Positions 31,844-41,530 are shown, counted from the stretch's first letter. The stretch is DNA of 42,241 bases from Chloroflexota bacterium (GCA_029262695.1 JAJCYV010000024.1:1-42241); one strand, 5' to 3'. The notes: generated by a model not told the origin, from the sequence alone. Made by a program: numbers and translations.

Positions 31844-34333
31844 TTACTCCGCGGGGCCCGTATCAGGCTTGTCGTCTTCTGTCGGCTGAGGCTCGCCGTC
31901 GCCGGAGTCCTCCGGAGCCGGGGCGCGACCGAACCTGCGCATCACCTCGCCCATCCGGCGCACTTCTCGATCGACGCGGCCGTTGATCGTGCCATCCGGA
32001 TACGTCCCGTCGGATCGTCGCTCGCCGGCCTTATGGCCGGTCAACAGCTCCATCGCCTCGTTGACCGAATCGACCTCGTACACCTGGAACTTGCCGGTCC
32101 GGACGGAATCGAGCACGCTCTGGCGCAGCATCAGATTCTTGCGGTTGCGCGCCGGAATGATCGCGCCCTGGTTGCCGGTGAAGCCACCCGCGCGGCAGAC
32201 GTCGTGAAAGCCTTCGATCTTGAGCGTGGCGCCGCCGATGGGCTGCACCTCGCCCTTCTGGTTCACTGAACCCGTAATCGCCAGATCCTGTCGCAGAGGC
32301 ACGCCGGCGAGCGCGGAAAGCACGGCGCAGGCTTCCGCCAGCGACGCGCTGTCACCATCAACCGGCTCGTATCCTTGCTCGAACGAGATCGTCGCCGAAA
32401 GCGAGAGCGGTTTGTCGTGCCCGTAGCAGGCGCCGAGGAAGCCGGCCAGGGTCAGCACCCCCTTGTCATGGATCTTCCCGCTGAGTTGCGACTCGCGGTC
32501 GATGCTCACGATGCCGCGCTGGCCCAGCTGTACAGAGGCTGTGATGCGGCTGGGCCGGCCGAAGGCGTAGTCGCCCATCTTCATGACGGCGAGGCCGTTC
32601 ACCTGGCCAGTGACGCCGCCGGTGACGTCGATAATGATCGTGCCGCGGGCAAGCATCTCGCGGAGGCGTTCTTCGACCAGGTTCAGGCGGTACTCTCGCT
32701 CTTCGATCGCCTTCGTGACGTGCTCGCCCGTCACGAGTGTCGCGTCCGCCGAGGCCGCCCAGTGATCCGCTTCGACGATGATGTCGCGGAGGCGGCCGAA
32801 GCGGCCGGACAGCTTCTCCTGATCTTCAACCATGCGGCTGCCGTGCTCGATCAGGCGGGCGACGGCAGCGCGATCAAAATGCCGGAGCTTGTGATGCTCG
32901 CAGACGGCGCAGACAAAGCCCGCATAGGCGAGAGAGTTCTCCATCGTGCGCGCGATCTGGTAGTCGAAGTCCGCCTTGACCTTGAACATCTCCCAGAAGT
33001 CCTCGTCCACGGCCGAGAGAACGAAGTAGGAGAGCGGGTCGCCAGTGATGACCAGCTTGAGGTTCACGGGTATGGGATCTGGACGCAGGCCCTGCGGGGT
33101 CAGCATGCCGTACTGCTCCATCGGGTCTTCCAGCCGCACTTCACCCGTCTTCAGCACCCGCTTCAGGCCGTCCCACGCGCCCGGCTTCGTCGCCAGGTCG
33201 GCGTAGTTGAGGATCAGGTAGCCGCCATTGGCGCGATGGAGCGCTCCCGGTTTGAGCATGGTGTGATCGCTCAGGTAAGTGCCGAAGAGAGCTTTGCGAT
33301 CGATGCGGCCGAAGAGGTTCGTCCAGTTCGGGTTCGCCTCGAGGATGATGGGAGGCATTTCACGGGAGGAGTTGTCGACGAAGAGGTTGCAGTGGAAGGC
33401 GAAGAAGGGGTCTGCCTGGGGCACAATCGGTCCGCCAGGCACCGCTCCCGCTGCCGGGCCCCCGCGCATCGCGTCGGCATTCTCCAGCGTGTGTTCGCGC
33501 AGCCTCTTCAGGAACGCGGCCACTTCAGGCACTGAGGCGTACTTCTCATCCAGAGCGTCGAACGGCGCCTTTACGATCATCTCGACGACCTGGCGGTCGA
33601 GCGCCTGCACCGCTTCCGCGATGTCCCTCTCCACGCCGCGGACGCGCTCCGCTGTTTCGGTCACGAGCTGGTGGATCGGTGCGTCTTTCTTGGAAAGGCG
33701 CCGCTGCTCCTCGCTGGAAAGCCCGTGGAACTCCTCCGGCGTCATCGGCCGTCCATCTTTGAGGGGGATCATCTGAGCCCCGCTGGGCTGTACGCGAAAG
33801 AAGAAGCCGGCGGCTTCCGCGCGGCCTCGGGCGTCGTCGATCAGTGCCTGCGCCTGACGTTGACCCTGGTCCAGGATCTCCCGGCGCTGACGCTCGTACT
33901 CGTCGCTCTGGAACACCTGGACGATGGTCGAGCGCACCGTAATCAGGAGGTGCTCGCAATCGTCGCGCAAGGTGCGGCCAAGACCGGTCGGCAGAGCTAT
34001 CGCATTCGGGCTGTCCGGGTCGTTGAAGTTGTGCACGTAAACCCAGTCGTGGGCGTCCTCTTCAAGCGTCTCGGCGTGCCTGCGGACGTAGTCCAGGATC
34101 GCCGTCGTCTTCCCCGTTCCACTGAGGCCGGTGACGAAGATGTTGTAACCCGGCTTGTGAAGGCCGAGTCCGAATTGCAGGGAGCGAATGGCGCGGTCCT
34201 GCCCGATGAATTCGGCGAGCGGCGTCAGCTCGTCGGTACAGTCGAATTGCAGGTCGGCTTCGTTGAACGCCGCCCGCAGTGCATCGGGCGGCAGCCGCCT
34301 GCCCTCAACTGCTGAGTTGCGCTCTTCCGTCAA
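31844..34333 (-). CDS. Lon-related ATP-dependent protease (AAA+/Lon C-type)
   Basis: An 829-residue Lon-related protease with N-terminal AAA+ and C-terminal Lon protease domain, of the YcbZ/LonB-like type without the classical Lon N-domain. Walker A GLSGTGKT is at 69-76. A long coiled-coil insert (about 140-265) splits the ATPase, and '[10 protein letters not shown]' and '[13 protein letters not shown]' belong to its second half. The proteolytic part has GQVNGLAVM, then the Ser nucleophile in [11 protein letters not shown] and the Lys in [10 protein letters not shown]. The tail is acidic and Pro-rich. It starts at TTG 34333, whose TTGA overlaps the ndk stop, so it is coupled to ndk. It is the last gene of the thiL-tsaE-tsaB-ndk operon. 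Confidence 0.9.
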   Translation of the reverse strand: MTEERNSAVEGRRLPPDALRAAFNEADLQFDCTDELTPLAEFIGQDRAIRSLQFGLGLHKPGYNIFVTGLSGTGKTTAILDYVRRHAETLEEDAHDWVYVHNFNDPDSPNAIALPTGLGRTLRDDCEHLLITVRSTIVQVFQSDEYERQRREILDQGQRQAQALIDDARGRAEAAGFFFRVQPSGAQMIPLKDGRPMTPEEFHGLSSEEQRRLSKKDAPIHQLVTETAERVRGVERDIAEAVQALDRQVVEMIVKAPFDALDEKYASVPEVAAFLKRLREHTLENADAMRGGPAAGAVPGGPIVPQADPFFAFHCNLFVDNSSREMPPIILEANPNWTNLFGRIDRKALFGTYLSDHTMLKPGALHRANGGYLILNYADLATKPGAWDGLKRVLKTGEVRLEDPMEQYGMLTPQGLRPDPIPVNLKLVITGDPLSYFVLSAVDEDFWEMFKVKADFDYQIARTMENSLAYAGFVCAVCEHHKLRHFDRAAVARLIEHGSRMVEDQEKLSGRFGRLRDIIVEADHWAASADATLVTGEHVTKAIEEREYRLNLVEERLREMLARGTIIIDVTGGVTGQVNGLAVMKMGDYAFGRPSRITASVQLGQRGIVSIDRESQLSGKIHDKGVLTLAGFLGACYGHDKPLSLSATISFEQGYEPVDGDSASLAEACAVLSALAGVPLRQDLAITGSVNQKGEVQPIGGATLKIEGFHDVCRAGGFTGNQGAIIPARNRKNLMLRQSVLDSVRTGKFQVYEVDSVNEAMELLTGHKAGERRSDGTYPDGTINGRVDREVRRMGEVMRRFGRAPAPEDSGDGEPQPTEDDKPDTGPAE

Positions 34334-34791
34334 GACTCCTCTTCGAAGATCCAGCGGTCCACGTCGCGCTCGTAGTCGAACGTCTGCGACTCGTCGAAGA
34401 AGAGCGCGATCTCTCGCACCGCTGACTCCGGGCTGTCCGAGCCGTGGATCAGGTTGCGGCCCAGCTCCAGGCCCAGGTCGCCGCGGATCGTACCGGGCTC
34501 AGCATCGGCCGGGTTCGTCACGCCCATCGTCTTGCGCACTACCTCAATCGCGCGCGTGCCCTCGATCACGGCGGCGACGATCGGGCTCGACGTAATGTAG
34601 TCGATCAAGCCACCGAAGAACGGCTTGCCTTCGTGTTCGGCGTAGTGGCGCTTCGCCAGCGCTTCGTCCACCTGCAGCATGCGCAGGCCGACGATGCGCA
34701 GGCCGCGTGACTCCAGCCGCGAGATGATTTCGCCGGCGAGGCCGCGCTGCATGCCGTCCGGCTTTACTAGGATCAGCGTTCGTTCTCTCAT
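34330..34791 (-). CDS. ndk: Nucleoside diphosphate kinase
   Basis: A 153-residue NDK, which balances nucleoside triphosphates by phosphate transfer through a His. The start [15 protein letters not shown] and the active-site block [12 protein letters not shown] (His116) are canonical, and the length is normal, with a slightly longer acidic C-terminus (DRWIFEEES). It begins 36 bp after the tsaB stop and overlaps the Lon-like gene by 4 nt. Confidence 0.96.
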   Translation of the reverse strand: MRERTLILVKPDGMQRGLAGEIISRLESRGLRIVGLRMLQVDEALAKRHYAEHEGKPFFGGLIDYITSSPIVAAVIEGTRAIEVVRKTMGVTNPADAEPGTIRGDLGLELGRNLIHGSDSPESAVREIALFFDESQTFDYERDVDRWIFEEES

Positions 34792-34827
34792 GTCGCGTCC
34801 GATTCTAGGCCCCGTGCGGCCTAGCCG

Positions 34828-35487
34828 CTACTGCTTCTGGGGACCGATCGCGGGCGGCCGCAAATACACAGGCGCGACGAGCGCCGGCTCGTGCGCCGCG
34901 CCTGCCTCCAGCCGCGCGTGCCCCAGATCTGCGAGGGCGACAGCTCGGCCCACCGTTGCGGGCTCGGTGATCTCGGCCCGTCCGGCGAGCAGCGCCGCCA
35001 ACTCGTCGTCGATCTCGCCGGCGACGAGCGTTGGTCCGCGCACGCTGTCCGCAAGCTCGTCGGCCTTCGTGAGGCGGGGCGCTGTCAGCTCGCGCCACGG
35101 GCCGCCCCGGTAGGTCGCCCACGCCAGGTCGCCGCGCCCGGCACGGTGCACCGCGACGACGCCGCCCGCGAACGAGGCGTGCGGGTACGCGTCCAGCTCC
35201 AGGCGGCCGACGCCGACGAGCGGCAGGCCCGGCGCGCGCGCCAGCCCCTGAGCCGTCGCGACGCCGACGCGGAGGCCCGTGTACATGCCCGGGCCGATGG
35301 AGACGAAGATCGCCCTCAGGTCGCTCTTCGAGGCGGAAGCGTCTGCGAACAAACGCTCGATCGCCGGCAGCAGCTCGACGGTGTGGTTGCGCTCGCACCG
35401 CCACGTCGACGCGGCGATCACTTCGCCCCTCCGCGAGAGCGCGACCGACGCCAGCGCCGAGGCCGTGTCGATCGACAGTTCCGTCAT
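34828..35487 (-). CDS. tsaB: tRNA threonylcarbamoyladenosine biosynthesis protein TsaB
   Basis: A 219-residue ASKHA-fold protein, the partner that bridges TsaD and TsaE in making t6A37 on ANN-reading tRNAs. The N-terminus LSIDTASALASVAL, ERNHTVELLPAIERLF and the signature IFVSIGPGMYTGLRVGVATAQGLA are diagnostic. The ATG overlaps the tsaE stop (ATGA). TsaD is not in the window. Confidence 0.95.
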   Translation of the reverse strand: MTELSIDTASALASVALSRRGEVIAASTWRCERNHTVELLPAIERLFADASASKSDLRAIFVSIGPGMYTGLRVGVATAQGLARAPGLPLVGVGRLELDAYPHASFAGGVVAVHRAGRGDLAWATYRGGPWRELTAPRLTKADELADSVRGPTLVAGEIDDELAALLAGRAEITEPATVGRAVALADLGHARLEAGAAHEPALVAPVYLRPPAIGPQKQ

Positions 35488-35936
35488 CGGCCGAGCGCCT
35501 CTGTCAGCGCCTGCGCCCGGGCGCCCGTGGCTTCGGGCACGATCAGCCGTGTCTCGGGGCCGGTAACCTCGAAGCGCAGCGTCAGGCGCTCCTCCGGCAG
35601 GACGACATCGCCGCGTTCAGGCCACTCGACGACGAGGACGCCGTCGCTGCTGATCTCCTCTAGCGCGAGATCCTCGATCTCTTCCGTCGAGTCCAGGCGG
35701 TAGAGGTCCGCGTGGTACAGCGTGAGCCGCCCGGCGTACTCGCCGAGCAGGACGAACGACTTCGACGACACCGGTCCCTCAAACCGGAGACCGCGCGCGA
35801 TGCCCTGCACGAGCACGGTCTTGCCCGCGCCCAGCTCGCCCGAGAGAAGGATCACGTCGCCCGCTTCCGCCGCCTGGCCCAGCGCCTCGCCCAGCTTCCG
35901 CGTCTCCTCGGGGCCGCTCGATGTCAGTGCGCTCAC
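35484..35936 (-). CDS. tsaE: tRNA threonylcarbamoyladenosine biosynthesis ATPase TsaE
   Basis: A 150-residue P-loop ATPase that drives the TsaB/TsaD complex in t6A synthesis. Walker A GELGAGKT is at 33-40. SSKSFVLLGEY stands where most homologues have 'SPTF-x-l-x-x-x-Y' (Pro to Lys change). YHADLYRLDSTEEIEDLALEE and VVEWPERG are characteristic. It starts at GTG 35936, overlapping the thiL stop (GTGA). Confidence 0.95.
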   Translation of the reverse strand: MSALTSSGPEETRKLGEALGQAAEAGDVILLSGELGAGKTVLVQGIARGLRFEGPVSSKSFVLLGEYAGRLTLYHADLYRLDSTEEIEDLALEEISSDGVLVVEWPERGDVVLPEERLTLRFEVTGPETRLIVPEATGARAQALTEALGR

Positions 35937-36901
35937 GAGGGGAACGCATCCCAGCCCGTGCGCGCGAACTTGATCTCGCTGCCGTTGCCGTCCAGGAGGA
36001 TCGCCTGCGGCGGCCCGTCGACGATCTCCCCGATCACCGTCACGCTTGGAACGCGCGAGACAGCTGCCGCCGGGCCGATCAGCAGCAGCTCATAGTCCTC
36101 GCCGCCGGTGCAGGCCAGCTCCAGTGCGTCGTCCGGGAAAGCGGCGCGCAGGCCGTCGCTGAGCGGCACGTCCGTCGCCCGCAGCACTGCCCCGGCGCCG
36201 GACATCTCGCAGATGTGGCCGATGTCCTGCAGGAGCCCGTCCGAGATGTCGATGCCGCAGCGCAGGCCTGCCTCGACAGCGGCGCGCCCGGCCTCGACGC
36301 GAGCGACCGGCCGCGTGTGCCGCTGGACGATGGGGTCGTCCGCCGTCGTGCGTGCCTGCAACCGCCTGAGACCGGCGGCCGAATCACCCAGCGTGCCCGT
36401 GACGGCGATCACGTCTCCCGGCCGGGCGGCGCTCCGTCTCAAGAGGAGCGGCTCGTCGTCGTGCTGCGCGGCGCGTCCCATGAGGGCGACGGTTACGCTG
36501 ACCTGCGGCGCGCGCACGACGTCTCCGCCGGCGACGACCGCACCGCATTTGCGGGCTGCCTCGGCGAGGCCGCGATAGAGTGCGTCCATCGCTTCGGCGG
36601 GCGTCTCGGGCGGGAGGGCGAGCGTGACAAGCGCGAAGAGCGGCGTCCCACCCATCGCCGCGATATCGCTCACGTTGGCGGCCAGCGCTTTCCAGCCGAC
36701 GTCCTCCCAACGGGCGTGCTCAGGCAGGAAGTGGACGCCCTCGATCATCGCGTCTGTAGTCGCGATCAAGTACTCGCTCCCGACGCGCCAGACGGCGGCA
36801 TCGTCCCCCGGGCCGACGATGAGGTCCGGCGAGCCTTCGGCGCCGACGATGCGGGTCAGGCGCTCTATCAGGCCAAACTCGCTTAGCTGTGATACGTCCA
36901 C
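35933..36901 (-). CDS. thiL: Thiamine-monophosphate kinase
   Basis: A 322-residue ATP-dependent kinase that makes thiamine diphosphate from thiamine monophosphate. SEFGLIERL is followed by GPGDDAAVWRVG, then TTDAMIEGVHF, GWKALAANVSDIAAMGG, VVAGGDVVRAPQVSVTV, CGIDISDGLLQDIGHIC and CTGGEDYELLLIG, all ThiL hallmarks. It starts at GTG 36901, directly after a TATAAT box with 6 nt between, so the operon mRNA would be leaderless. It is the first gene of five overlapping or closely spaced genes. Confidence 0.95.
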   Translation of the reverse strand: MDVSQLSEFGLIERLTRIVGAEGSPDLIVGPGDDAAVWRVGSEYLIATTDAMIEGVHFLPEHARWEDVGWKALAANVSDIAAMGGTPLFALVTLALPPETPAEAMDALYRGLAEAARKCGAVVAGGDVVRAPQVSVTVALMGRAAQHDDEPLLLRRSAARPGDVIAVTGTLGDSAAGLRRLQARTTADDPIVQRHTRPVARVEAGRAAVEAGLRCGIDISDGLLQDIGHICEMSGAGAVLRATDVPLSDGLRAAFPDDALELACTGGEDYELLLIGPAAAVSRVPSVTVIGEIVDGPPQAILLDGNGSEIKFARTGWDAFPS

Positions 36902-36907
36902 GAGGAC

Positions 36908-36913
36908 ATTATA
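36908..36913 (-). promoter_or_regulatory. -10 box of the thiL-tsaE-tsaB-ndk-Lon operon
   Basis: A perfect TATAAT on the minus strand, 6 nt before GTG 36901. There is no Shine-Dalgarno, and the -35 is weak. It implies a leaderless transcript for the operon. Confidence 0.55.
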
Positions 36914-36967
36914 GGAGCGTCCCGGCCCGTCAGTCGTGGAATCAGGCAGCGTTACGCGGGGCCATCG

Positions 36968-37822
36968 TTACGCTCCGGCCGTGGCCACCGTCTCGATGAC
37001 CTGCGCGTAGCCGTCGATTGTCTTCAGCGCTTCGTCCTCGCCCACGCTGGGAAGCCAGAAGATGCCCTCTTCTACGCCCGCCTCAATGAAGTTGTTGATC
37101 ACGCCGGCGTTCGGCGCGATGCCGTAGATCGTGACGGGGATCGGTCCGCGGCCGGCCTCGGCCGCCATGTTATTCAGCTCCGTCATGCTGTCCTGGATCG
37201 AAGCGCGCAGGCGGAGGCCGATCGGCATCCAGACGTCCCCGTAGCTGACGACCCGCTTGAACGTGCCCTCGGCATCGCCGCCGACGTAGACGGGTGGGTG
37301 CGGCTTCTGGACCGGCTTCGGCCACGACCAGATCGGGTCGAAGTCCACAAACTCGCCGTGGTACTCACCTTCGTCCTCGGTCCAGATCTGCTTCATCGCC
37401 TCGATCCGCTCGCGCATCACCTTCCAGCGCCGTTTCGGATCGGTGCCGTGGTTCTCCATCTCCTCGCGGTTCCAGCCGCCGCCGACGCCGAACAGCACGC
37501 GCCCGTCCGAAATGAAGTCCAGGCTGGCGACTTCCTTGGCGAGCGTGATCGGGTCGCGCTCGACGACGAGGCAGATGCCGGTGCCAAGCTTGATCCTCTC
37601 GGTGGCGGCCGCAACAGCGCTGAGCCCGACGAACGGGTCGAGGGTGTGCCAGTACTCTTTGGGCAGGTCCGGGCCGCCCGGCCACGGCGTCTTGCGGCTT
37701 GCCGGGATGTGAGTGTGCTCCGGAAACCAGATCGAGTCGAAGCCGCGGTCCTCACACGCCTTGCCCAGCGTGACCGGATCGATCGAATAGTCGGTGGGGA
37801 ACATAACAACGCCGTACTTCAC
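36968..37822 (-). CDS. LLM-class F420-dependent oxidoreductase
   Basis: A 284-residue luciferase-like monooxygenase-fold protein, close to F420-dependent enzymes of the Rv2161c/probable-F420 type. The start KYGVVMFPTDYSIDP, FDSIWFPEHTHIPASR (HTHIP motif), IKLGTGICLVVERDPITLAKEVASLDFISDGR and FGVGGGWNREEMENHG are diagnostic. It would use F420 or FMN to oxidise or reduce an unknown substrate. I chose GTG 37822, with a perfect AAGGAGGT 5-6 nt before it. It is divergent with the enoyl-CoA hydratase gene, with 87 bp between, so control may be shared. Confidence 0.9.
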   Translation of the reverse strand: MKYGVVMFPTDYSIDPVTLGKACEDRGFDSIWFPEHTHIPASRKTPWPGGPDLPKEYWHTLDPFVGLSAVAAATERIKLGTGICLVVERDPITLAKEVASLDFISDGRVLFGVGGGWNREEMENHGTDPKRRWKVMRERIEAMKQIWTEDEGEYHGEFVDFDPIWSWPKPVQKPHPPVYVGGDAEGTFKRVVSYGDVWMPIGLRLRASIQDSMTELNNMAAEAGRGPIPVTIYGIAPNAGVINNFIEAGVEEGIFWLPSVGEDEALKTIDGYAQVIETVATAGA

Positions 37823-37909
37823 GGGAAACCTCCTTCGTAGCGCAACGGATGATAGCAGACGACGAACGGGCGTGAGGGTAAGATTGGGCGAGACCGTAAG
37901 GAGAGACGA

Positions 37910-38716
37910 ATGGACTTCGAACTGATCACGTACGAGAAGAGCGACGGCATCGCCACGATCACGCTCAACCGGCCCGATCGCATGAACGCCTTCACGGCGC
38001 AGATGATCGAGGAATGGTACGCTGCGCTGTTGGACGCCCACGCGGACCGCGACACGAAGGCGGTGATCGTCACGGGAACCGGGCGCGGCTTCTGCGCCGG
38101 CGCCGACGTTGGCGGAAAGGGGCCGCTGGGCGGATTGCAGGACCAGAAGCGGACGCCGGTCGAAAACCGCAACTTCCTGCGCGACGGCGTGCAGCGAATA
38201 CCGCGCCTCGTGGCGCTGATGGAGAAGCCGTACATCGCCGCCGTCAACGGCGCGGCCGTCGGCGCGGGCATGGACATGGCCTCAATGTGCGACATGCGCT
38301 TCGCTGCCGAGTCGGCGCGCTTTGGCATGACGTACGTGCGCATGGGCATCATCCCCGGAGACGGCGGGGCCTACTACCTGCCCCGCATCGTCGGCCTGGC
38401 GCATGCGCTGGACCTGATCTGGACGGGCCGCATCTTTGGCGCCGAGGAGGCGCTGGCGATGGGCTACATAAGCGCCGTCGTCCCGGACAGCGACCTGATG
38501 GAGCACACGCGCGGCTACGTATCGAAGCTCGTGAAAGGCCCCGCGGTTGCGATTCAGCTCTCCAAGCGGCTGGTCTATCGATCGCTGCACACCGACGTCG
38601 ACGGCGCGCTCGACCTCGCCTCGCAGGCGATGTACATCGCGCAGTCGACGGAGGACGCTGTCGAGGGGCCGCGCTCCTTCGCTGAGAAGCGCGATCCGCA
38701 GTTCAAGGGTCGCTAG
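37910..38716 (+). CDS. Enoyl-CoA hydratase/isomerase family protein
   Basis: A 268-residue crotonase-fold protein. RGFCAGADV (59-67) and NGAAVGAGMDMA (113-124) form the oxyanion hole. In the region FGMTYVRMGIIPGDGGAYYLPRIVG (138-162), the first catalytic Glu of classical hydratases is missing (TYV instead of xPE), and Asp151 in PGDGG is the only acid of the pair. It may therefore be an isomerase or another crotonase-type enzyme. ATG 37910 follows AAGGAGAG. Related work on acyl-CoA in this window is done by the two dehydrogenases and CCR. Confidence 0.88.
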   Translation: MDFELITYEKSDGIATITLNRPDRMNAFTAQMIEEWYAALLDAHADRDTKAVIVTGTGRGFCAGADVGGKGPLGGLQDQKRTPVENRNFLRDGVQRIPRLVALMEKPYIAAVNGAAVGAGMDMASMCDMRFAAESARFGMTYVRMGIIPGDGGAYYLPRIVGLAHALDLIWTGRIFGAEEALAMGYISAVVPDSDLMEHTRGYVSKLVKGPAVAIQLSKRLVYRSLHTDVDGALDLASQAMYIAQSTEDAVEGPRSFAEKRDPQFKGR

Positions 38717-38803
38717 GGCGTGGGCTCGTCGGTGGACGGTTCCGCTAAACTGCGCTAGCCTCTTAGCAAATGTACGCTGGCAAGCGATCGGCGAGCGTCT
38801 GAC

Positions 38804-39796
38804 TTGGCTCGCCGCTACTCGTTCACTCCGCGCCGTGCACATGAGGTGCGGCGCGGCGCATCGTCCTTCGCCATACTGATCCCGATCGTCGTCGCACTGG
38901 CGCTGGTTGGCTTCGGACTCGCCGTCGCCGGCGGGGAGTCCACTGCGCTCCCCGGTGGAGGCTGCAGCGGCGACGAATGCGCGCCGATCGTCGCCGCTGC
39001 CACCGCTACGCCGTCACCGTCGCCATCTGCCGGCCTCGCGGCGGCGCCCGATGACCCGCCCGTCGTTCCGGTCTACGCGGCAGCAGTCATCGAGGCACCC
39101 TGCGGCGCCACCCTCTACGCGCTCAACGAAACGCTCCGCCTGGCGCCGGCGAGCCTGGTCAAGATGATGACCGCGGTCGTTGCGCTCGATCACGCGGAGG
39201 CGGGCGATATCGTGGAGATCGGGATCGACGGCGCGGCGCTTTCGCTGGTGGTGGACGCCACGGCGATGGGGCTGCAGCCTGGCGATCGCCTGCCGCTGAT
39301 CGACATCATCTACGGTCTGCTGCTGCGTTCCGGTCACGATGCCGCGCTCGTGATCGCGGAGCACATCGCGGGCGATGAGGCCGCGTTCGTCTCGCTGATG
39401 AACGAGAAGGCGGTCGCGCTGGGCCTCTCGGACACTACCTTTGCCAACGTGAGCGGCCTCGATCATCCTGATCAGCGGATCTCGTCGCTCGACGCTGCGC
39501 TCCTAGGTGCGGAGCTGTTGAAGGAGCCGCTCCTCGCTGAGGTGGTGGCCACGACTGAGTACCAGCCGGCGTGGACGCGCGGCCCAATCCAGAACCTGAA
39601 CCTCCTGCTTGCTCACTACCCGGGCGCGGTGGGAGTGAAGACGGGCTTCACCACGGACGCCAGCCAGACGATCGTCGCCGCCGCTGACAGGGACGGCCGC
39701 CTCCTGATAGCCTCCGTCCTGCACAGCGAGGACCTGTACGTGGACGCCGCGGCTCTCCTGGACTGGGCGTTCGCGAACACCACCCCGGCCTGCTGA
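38804..39796 (+). CDS. D-alanyl-D-alanine carboxypeptidase family protein
   Basis: A 330-residue penicillin-binding protein of the S11 type, which trims peptidoglycan stem peptides outside the membrane. An N-terminal transmembrane anchor (about 22-42) follows a basic start. An Ala/Pro/Ser-rich linker with two Cys (about 45-88) comes next, then the catalytic domain: SLVK (Ser117-Lys120), LRSGHDAA (Ser176) and VKTGFT (Lys279). The SxN motif reads SGH, not SGN. There is no C-terminal PBP5 domain or amphipathic anchor. The TTG 38804 start is weak, with no good ribosome site; TAAACT (38746-38751) may be a -10 box. Its presence supports a peptidoglycan-containing relative, though some Chloroflexota lack a wall. 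Confidence 0.9.
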   Translation: MARRYSFTPRRAHEVRRGASSFAILIPIVVALALVGFGLAVAGGESTALPGGGCSGDECAPIVAAATATPSPSPSAGLAAAPDDPPVVPVYAAAVIEAPCGATLYALNETLRLAPASLVKMMTAVVALDHAEAGDIVEIGIDGAALSLVVDATAMGLQPGDRLPLIDIIYGLLLRSGHDAALVIAEHIAGDEAAFVSLMNEKAVALGLSDTTFANVSGLDHPDQRISSLDAALLGAELLKEPLLAEVVATTEYQPAWTRGPIQNLNLLLAHYPGAVGVKTGFTTDASQTIVAAADRDGRLLIASVLHSEDLYVDAAALLDWAFANTTPAC

Positions 39797-39830
39797 TCGC
39801 GCGTCAGGCTGAGGCTATGTCCCTACAATC

Positions 39831-40691
39831 TCAAGCTCGCGCGGGCTCCTCCACGACCGGGTTCTCGAGGGCGCCGAGGCCTTCGATCTCGACGCGGACG
39901 GTATCGCCCGCCTTCAGGAACTGCGGCGGACGGCTCGCGACGCCGACTCCCGCGGGTGTGCCCGTGTACACGACGTCGCCCGGCTCCAGCGTGAAACCGG
40001 CCGAGAGGTACTCGACGATCTCGCCGACGCCAAAGATGAGCTGATCGACGGTTGAGCTCTGCTTCATGTCGTCGTTGACGAAGAGGCGGATGTGAGCGTT
40101 GCCCGGCTCGAACTCGTCCGGCGTGACGATCGCGGGGCCGAGTGGGCCGTGCGTGTCGAAGCCTTTGCCCATCATCCACGTGGGCGAGTGGATCTGCCAG
40201 TCGCGCACACTGATGTCGTTGCCGATGGTGTAGCCCGCAATGTACTGCCTGGCTTCCGCCGCTCTGACGTAGCGCGCCTTCCGCCCGATGACGAAACACA
40301 GCTCGGCTTCCCAGTCGACGGCGCGGCTCAGGCGTGGAACGTACACGGGGTGCCCGGGCCCGACGATGCAGGTTGGCATCTTGGCAAAGACGACGGGCCG
40401 TTGTGGTATCTCCTGCCCGGACTCCGCCGCGTGGTCGCGGTAGTTGAGCCCGATTGCCAGCACCTTGCCCGGCCGCGGCACCGGCGCCTCGAACCGCACG
40501 TCTGCTGGCGGGATCTCCGGCGAGGCCTCTGCGGCCTTGCGCGCCCGTTCGATCCCGTCGTCCCGCCAGAGCAGCTCGATCATCGTCGGCGGGATCTCCG
40601 GATCGGCCGCCCGCAGGTCGAGCAGGTGCCCGGTCCTGGTCAACGCGCCGGTGCGCGTCTCTCCCTTGTGGGTGAACGTGACCAGCCGCAC
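39831..40691 (-). CDS. Fumarylacetoacetate hydrolase-family protein
   Basis: A 286-residue FAH-fold enzyme. VLAIGLNYRDHAAESGQ (about 76-92) and PVVFAKMPTCIVGPGHPV lead to the metal-site VDWEAELCFVIG; GYTIGNDISVRDWQ and LEPGDVVYTGTPAGVG follow. Relatives hydrolyse or decarboxylate 2-oxo or 2-hydroxy-muconate-type acids (5-carboxymethyl-2-hydroxymuconate isomerase, acylpyruvase); the substrate is not decided. It starts at GTG 40691, 2 bp after the upstream stop, so it is coupled with the AhpD-like gene. Confidence 0.9.
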   Translation of the reverse strand: MRLVTFTHKGETRTGALTRTGHLLDLRAADPEIPPTMIELLWRDDGIERARKAAEASPEIPPADVRFEAPVPRPGKVLAIGLNYRDHAAESGQEIPQRPVVFAKMPTCIVGPGHPVYVPRLSRAVDWEAELCFVIGRKARYVRAAEARQYIAGYTIGNDISVRDWQIHSPTWMMGKGFDTHGPLGPAIVTPDEFEPGNAHIRLFVNDDMKQSSTVDQLIFGVGEIVEYLSAGFTLEPGDVVYTGTPAGVGVASRPPQFLKAGDTVRVEIEGLGALENPVVEEPARA

Positions 40692-40693
40692 CG

Positions 40694-41290
40694 CTAGTCC
40701 ATCCTCGTGTGCTTGCCCGCTTTCCAGCCGTTGGACGCAAGGTGCTGCGAGGCGAACTCCAGGGGCTCATCCTCCAGTTCCGTCGCCATCGTGTCGTTCC
40801 AGCGGTTGAGCCAGCCCATCAGGGAAATCGTCGCCGTGATCTCGATGATCTGTGTCTCTTTGAAGTGCCTGCGCAGCTCTTCGAAGTGCGCAGGCGTTGT
40901 GGCATTGGGAGCGATGGCGGCGTCGCGTGCGAAGCGCAAGGCTGCGCGCTCCGCGTCGGAGAAGTGTTCGCTGGTCTCAAAGTCGAATACTGCGGCGATC
41001 TTCTCTGCGCTAACGCCGAAGTGCGCAGCGGAAGCCGACGTGTGCGCCTGGCAATAGCGGCAGCCCGCCGAGACGCTTGCCACCATCGCGACGAGCTGTT
41101 TGAGCGCGGGCTCGACCTCGCCGGGGCCGAAGACTGACACTACGAGGCCGTTGAACGCCTTAAGAATGTCGGGGCGGCGGCCAAGCGTGTAGTGGCTTCG
41201 CGGGACGAAGCCGACAGCACCTTCGATGATCCTGAAGAACGGCTCGAACTCGGCCAGCTCTTCTCGCGAAAGCGGTTCGACGTTGGGCAT
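40694..41290 (-). CDS. Carboxymuconolactone decarboxylase/AhpD-like protein
   Basis: A 198-residue peroxidase-related protein. LKQLVAMVASVSAGCRYCQAHT (about 63-84) holds the redox C-x-x-C (Cys77, Cys80) and the following His83, as in AhpD/CMD enzymes that reduce peroxides or act on lactones. ISLMGWLNRWNDTMATELE is the family's C-terminal helix. It starts at ATG 41290 with AAGGGATAGG upstream. It is co-transcribed with the FAH protein. The 240 bp between this start and the divergent PPOX gene contain no convincing gene. Confidence 0.87.
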   Translation of the reverse strand: MPNVEPLSREELAEFEPFFRIIEGAVGFVPRSHYTLGRRPDILKAFNGLVVSVFGPGEVEPALKQLVAMVASVSAGCRYCQAHTSASAAHFGVSAEKIAAVFDFETSEHFSDAERAALRFARDAAIAPNATTPAHFEELRRHFKETQIIEITATISLMGWLNRWNDTMATELEDEPLEFASQHLASNGWKAGKHTRMD

Positions 41291-41530
41291 GGGCCTATCC
41301 CTTCGCTGCGTGCAGGCCGGCCATCAGCTCCGCCAGGTCATCGGGCAGTCGTCCTGGTCGTCGGTGCCGATCACCAGTTCGATGAGGCGACGGACGGATA
41401 ACTGAGCCAGGCGCAGCTGCCAGCCGCCGTTCGTCGTGGCAAAGGAGGGATGGTAGGGTGTTGATGGGAGCGCATATCGCTCAGTATTAGACGTTCAGGG
41501 CCAACGTTCGTCAAGAGCCGAGGGGGAAAG

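Noticed and set aside
41291-41460. Possible remnant of a minus-strand gene before the AhpD-like gene (tail ...PDDLAELMAGLHAAKG then stop)
   Set aside because: Coding-like pieces lie in two different frames and no family could be recognised; it may be a decayed gene end, but I could not support it.
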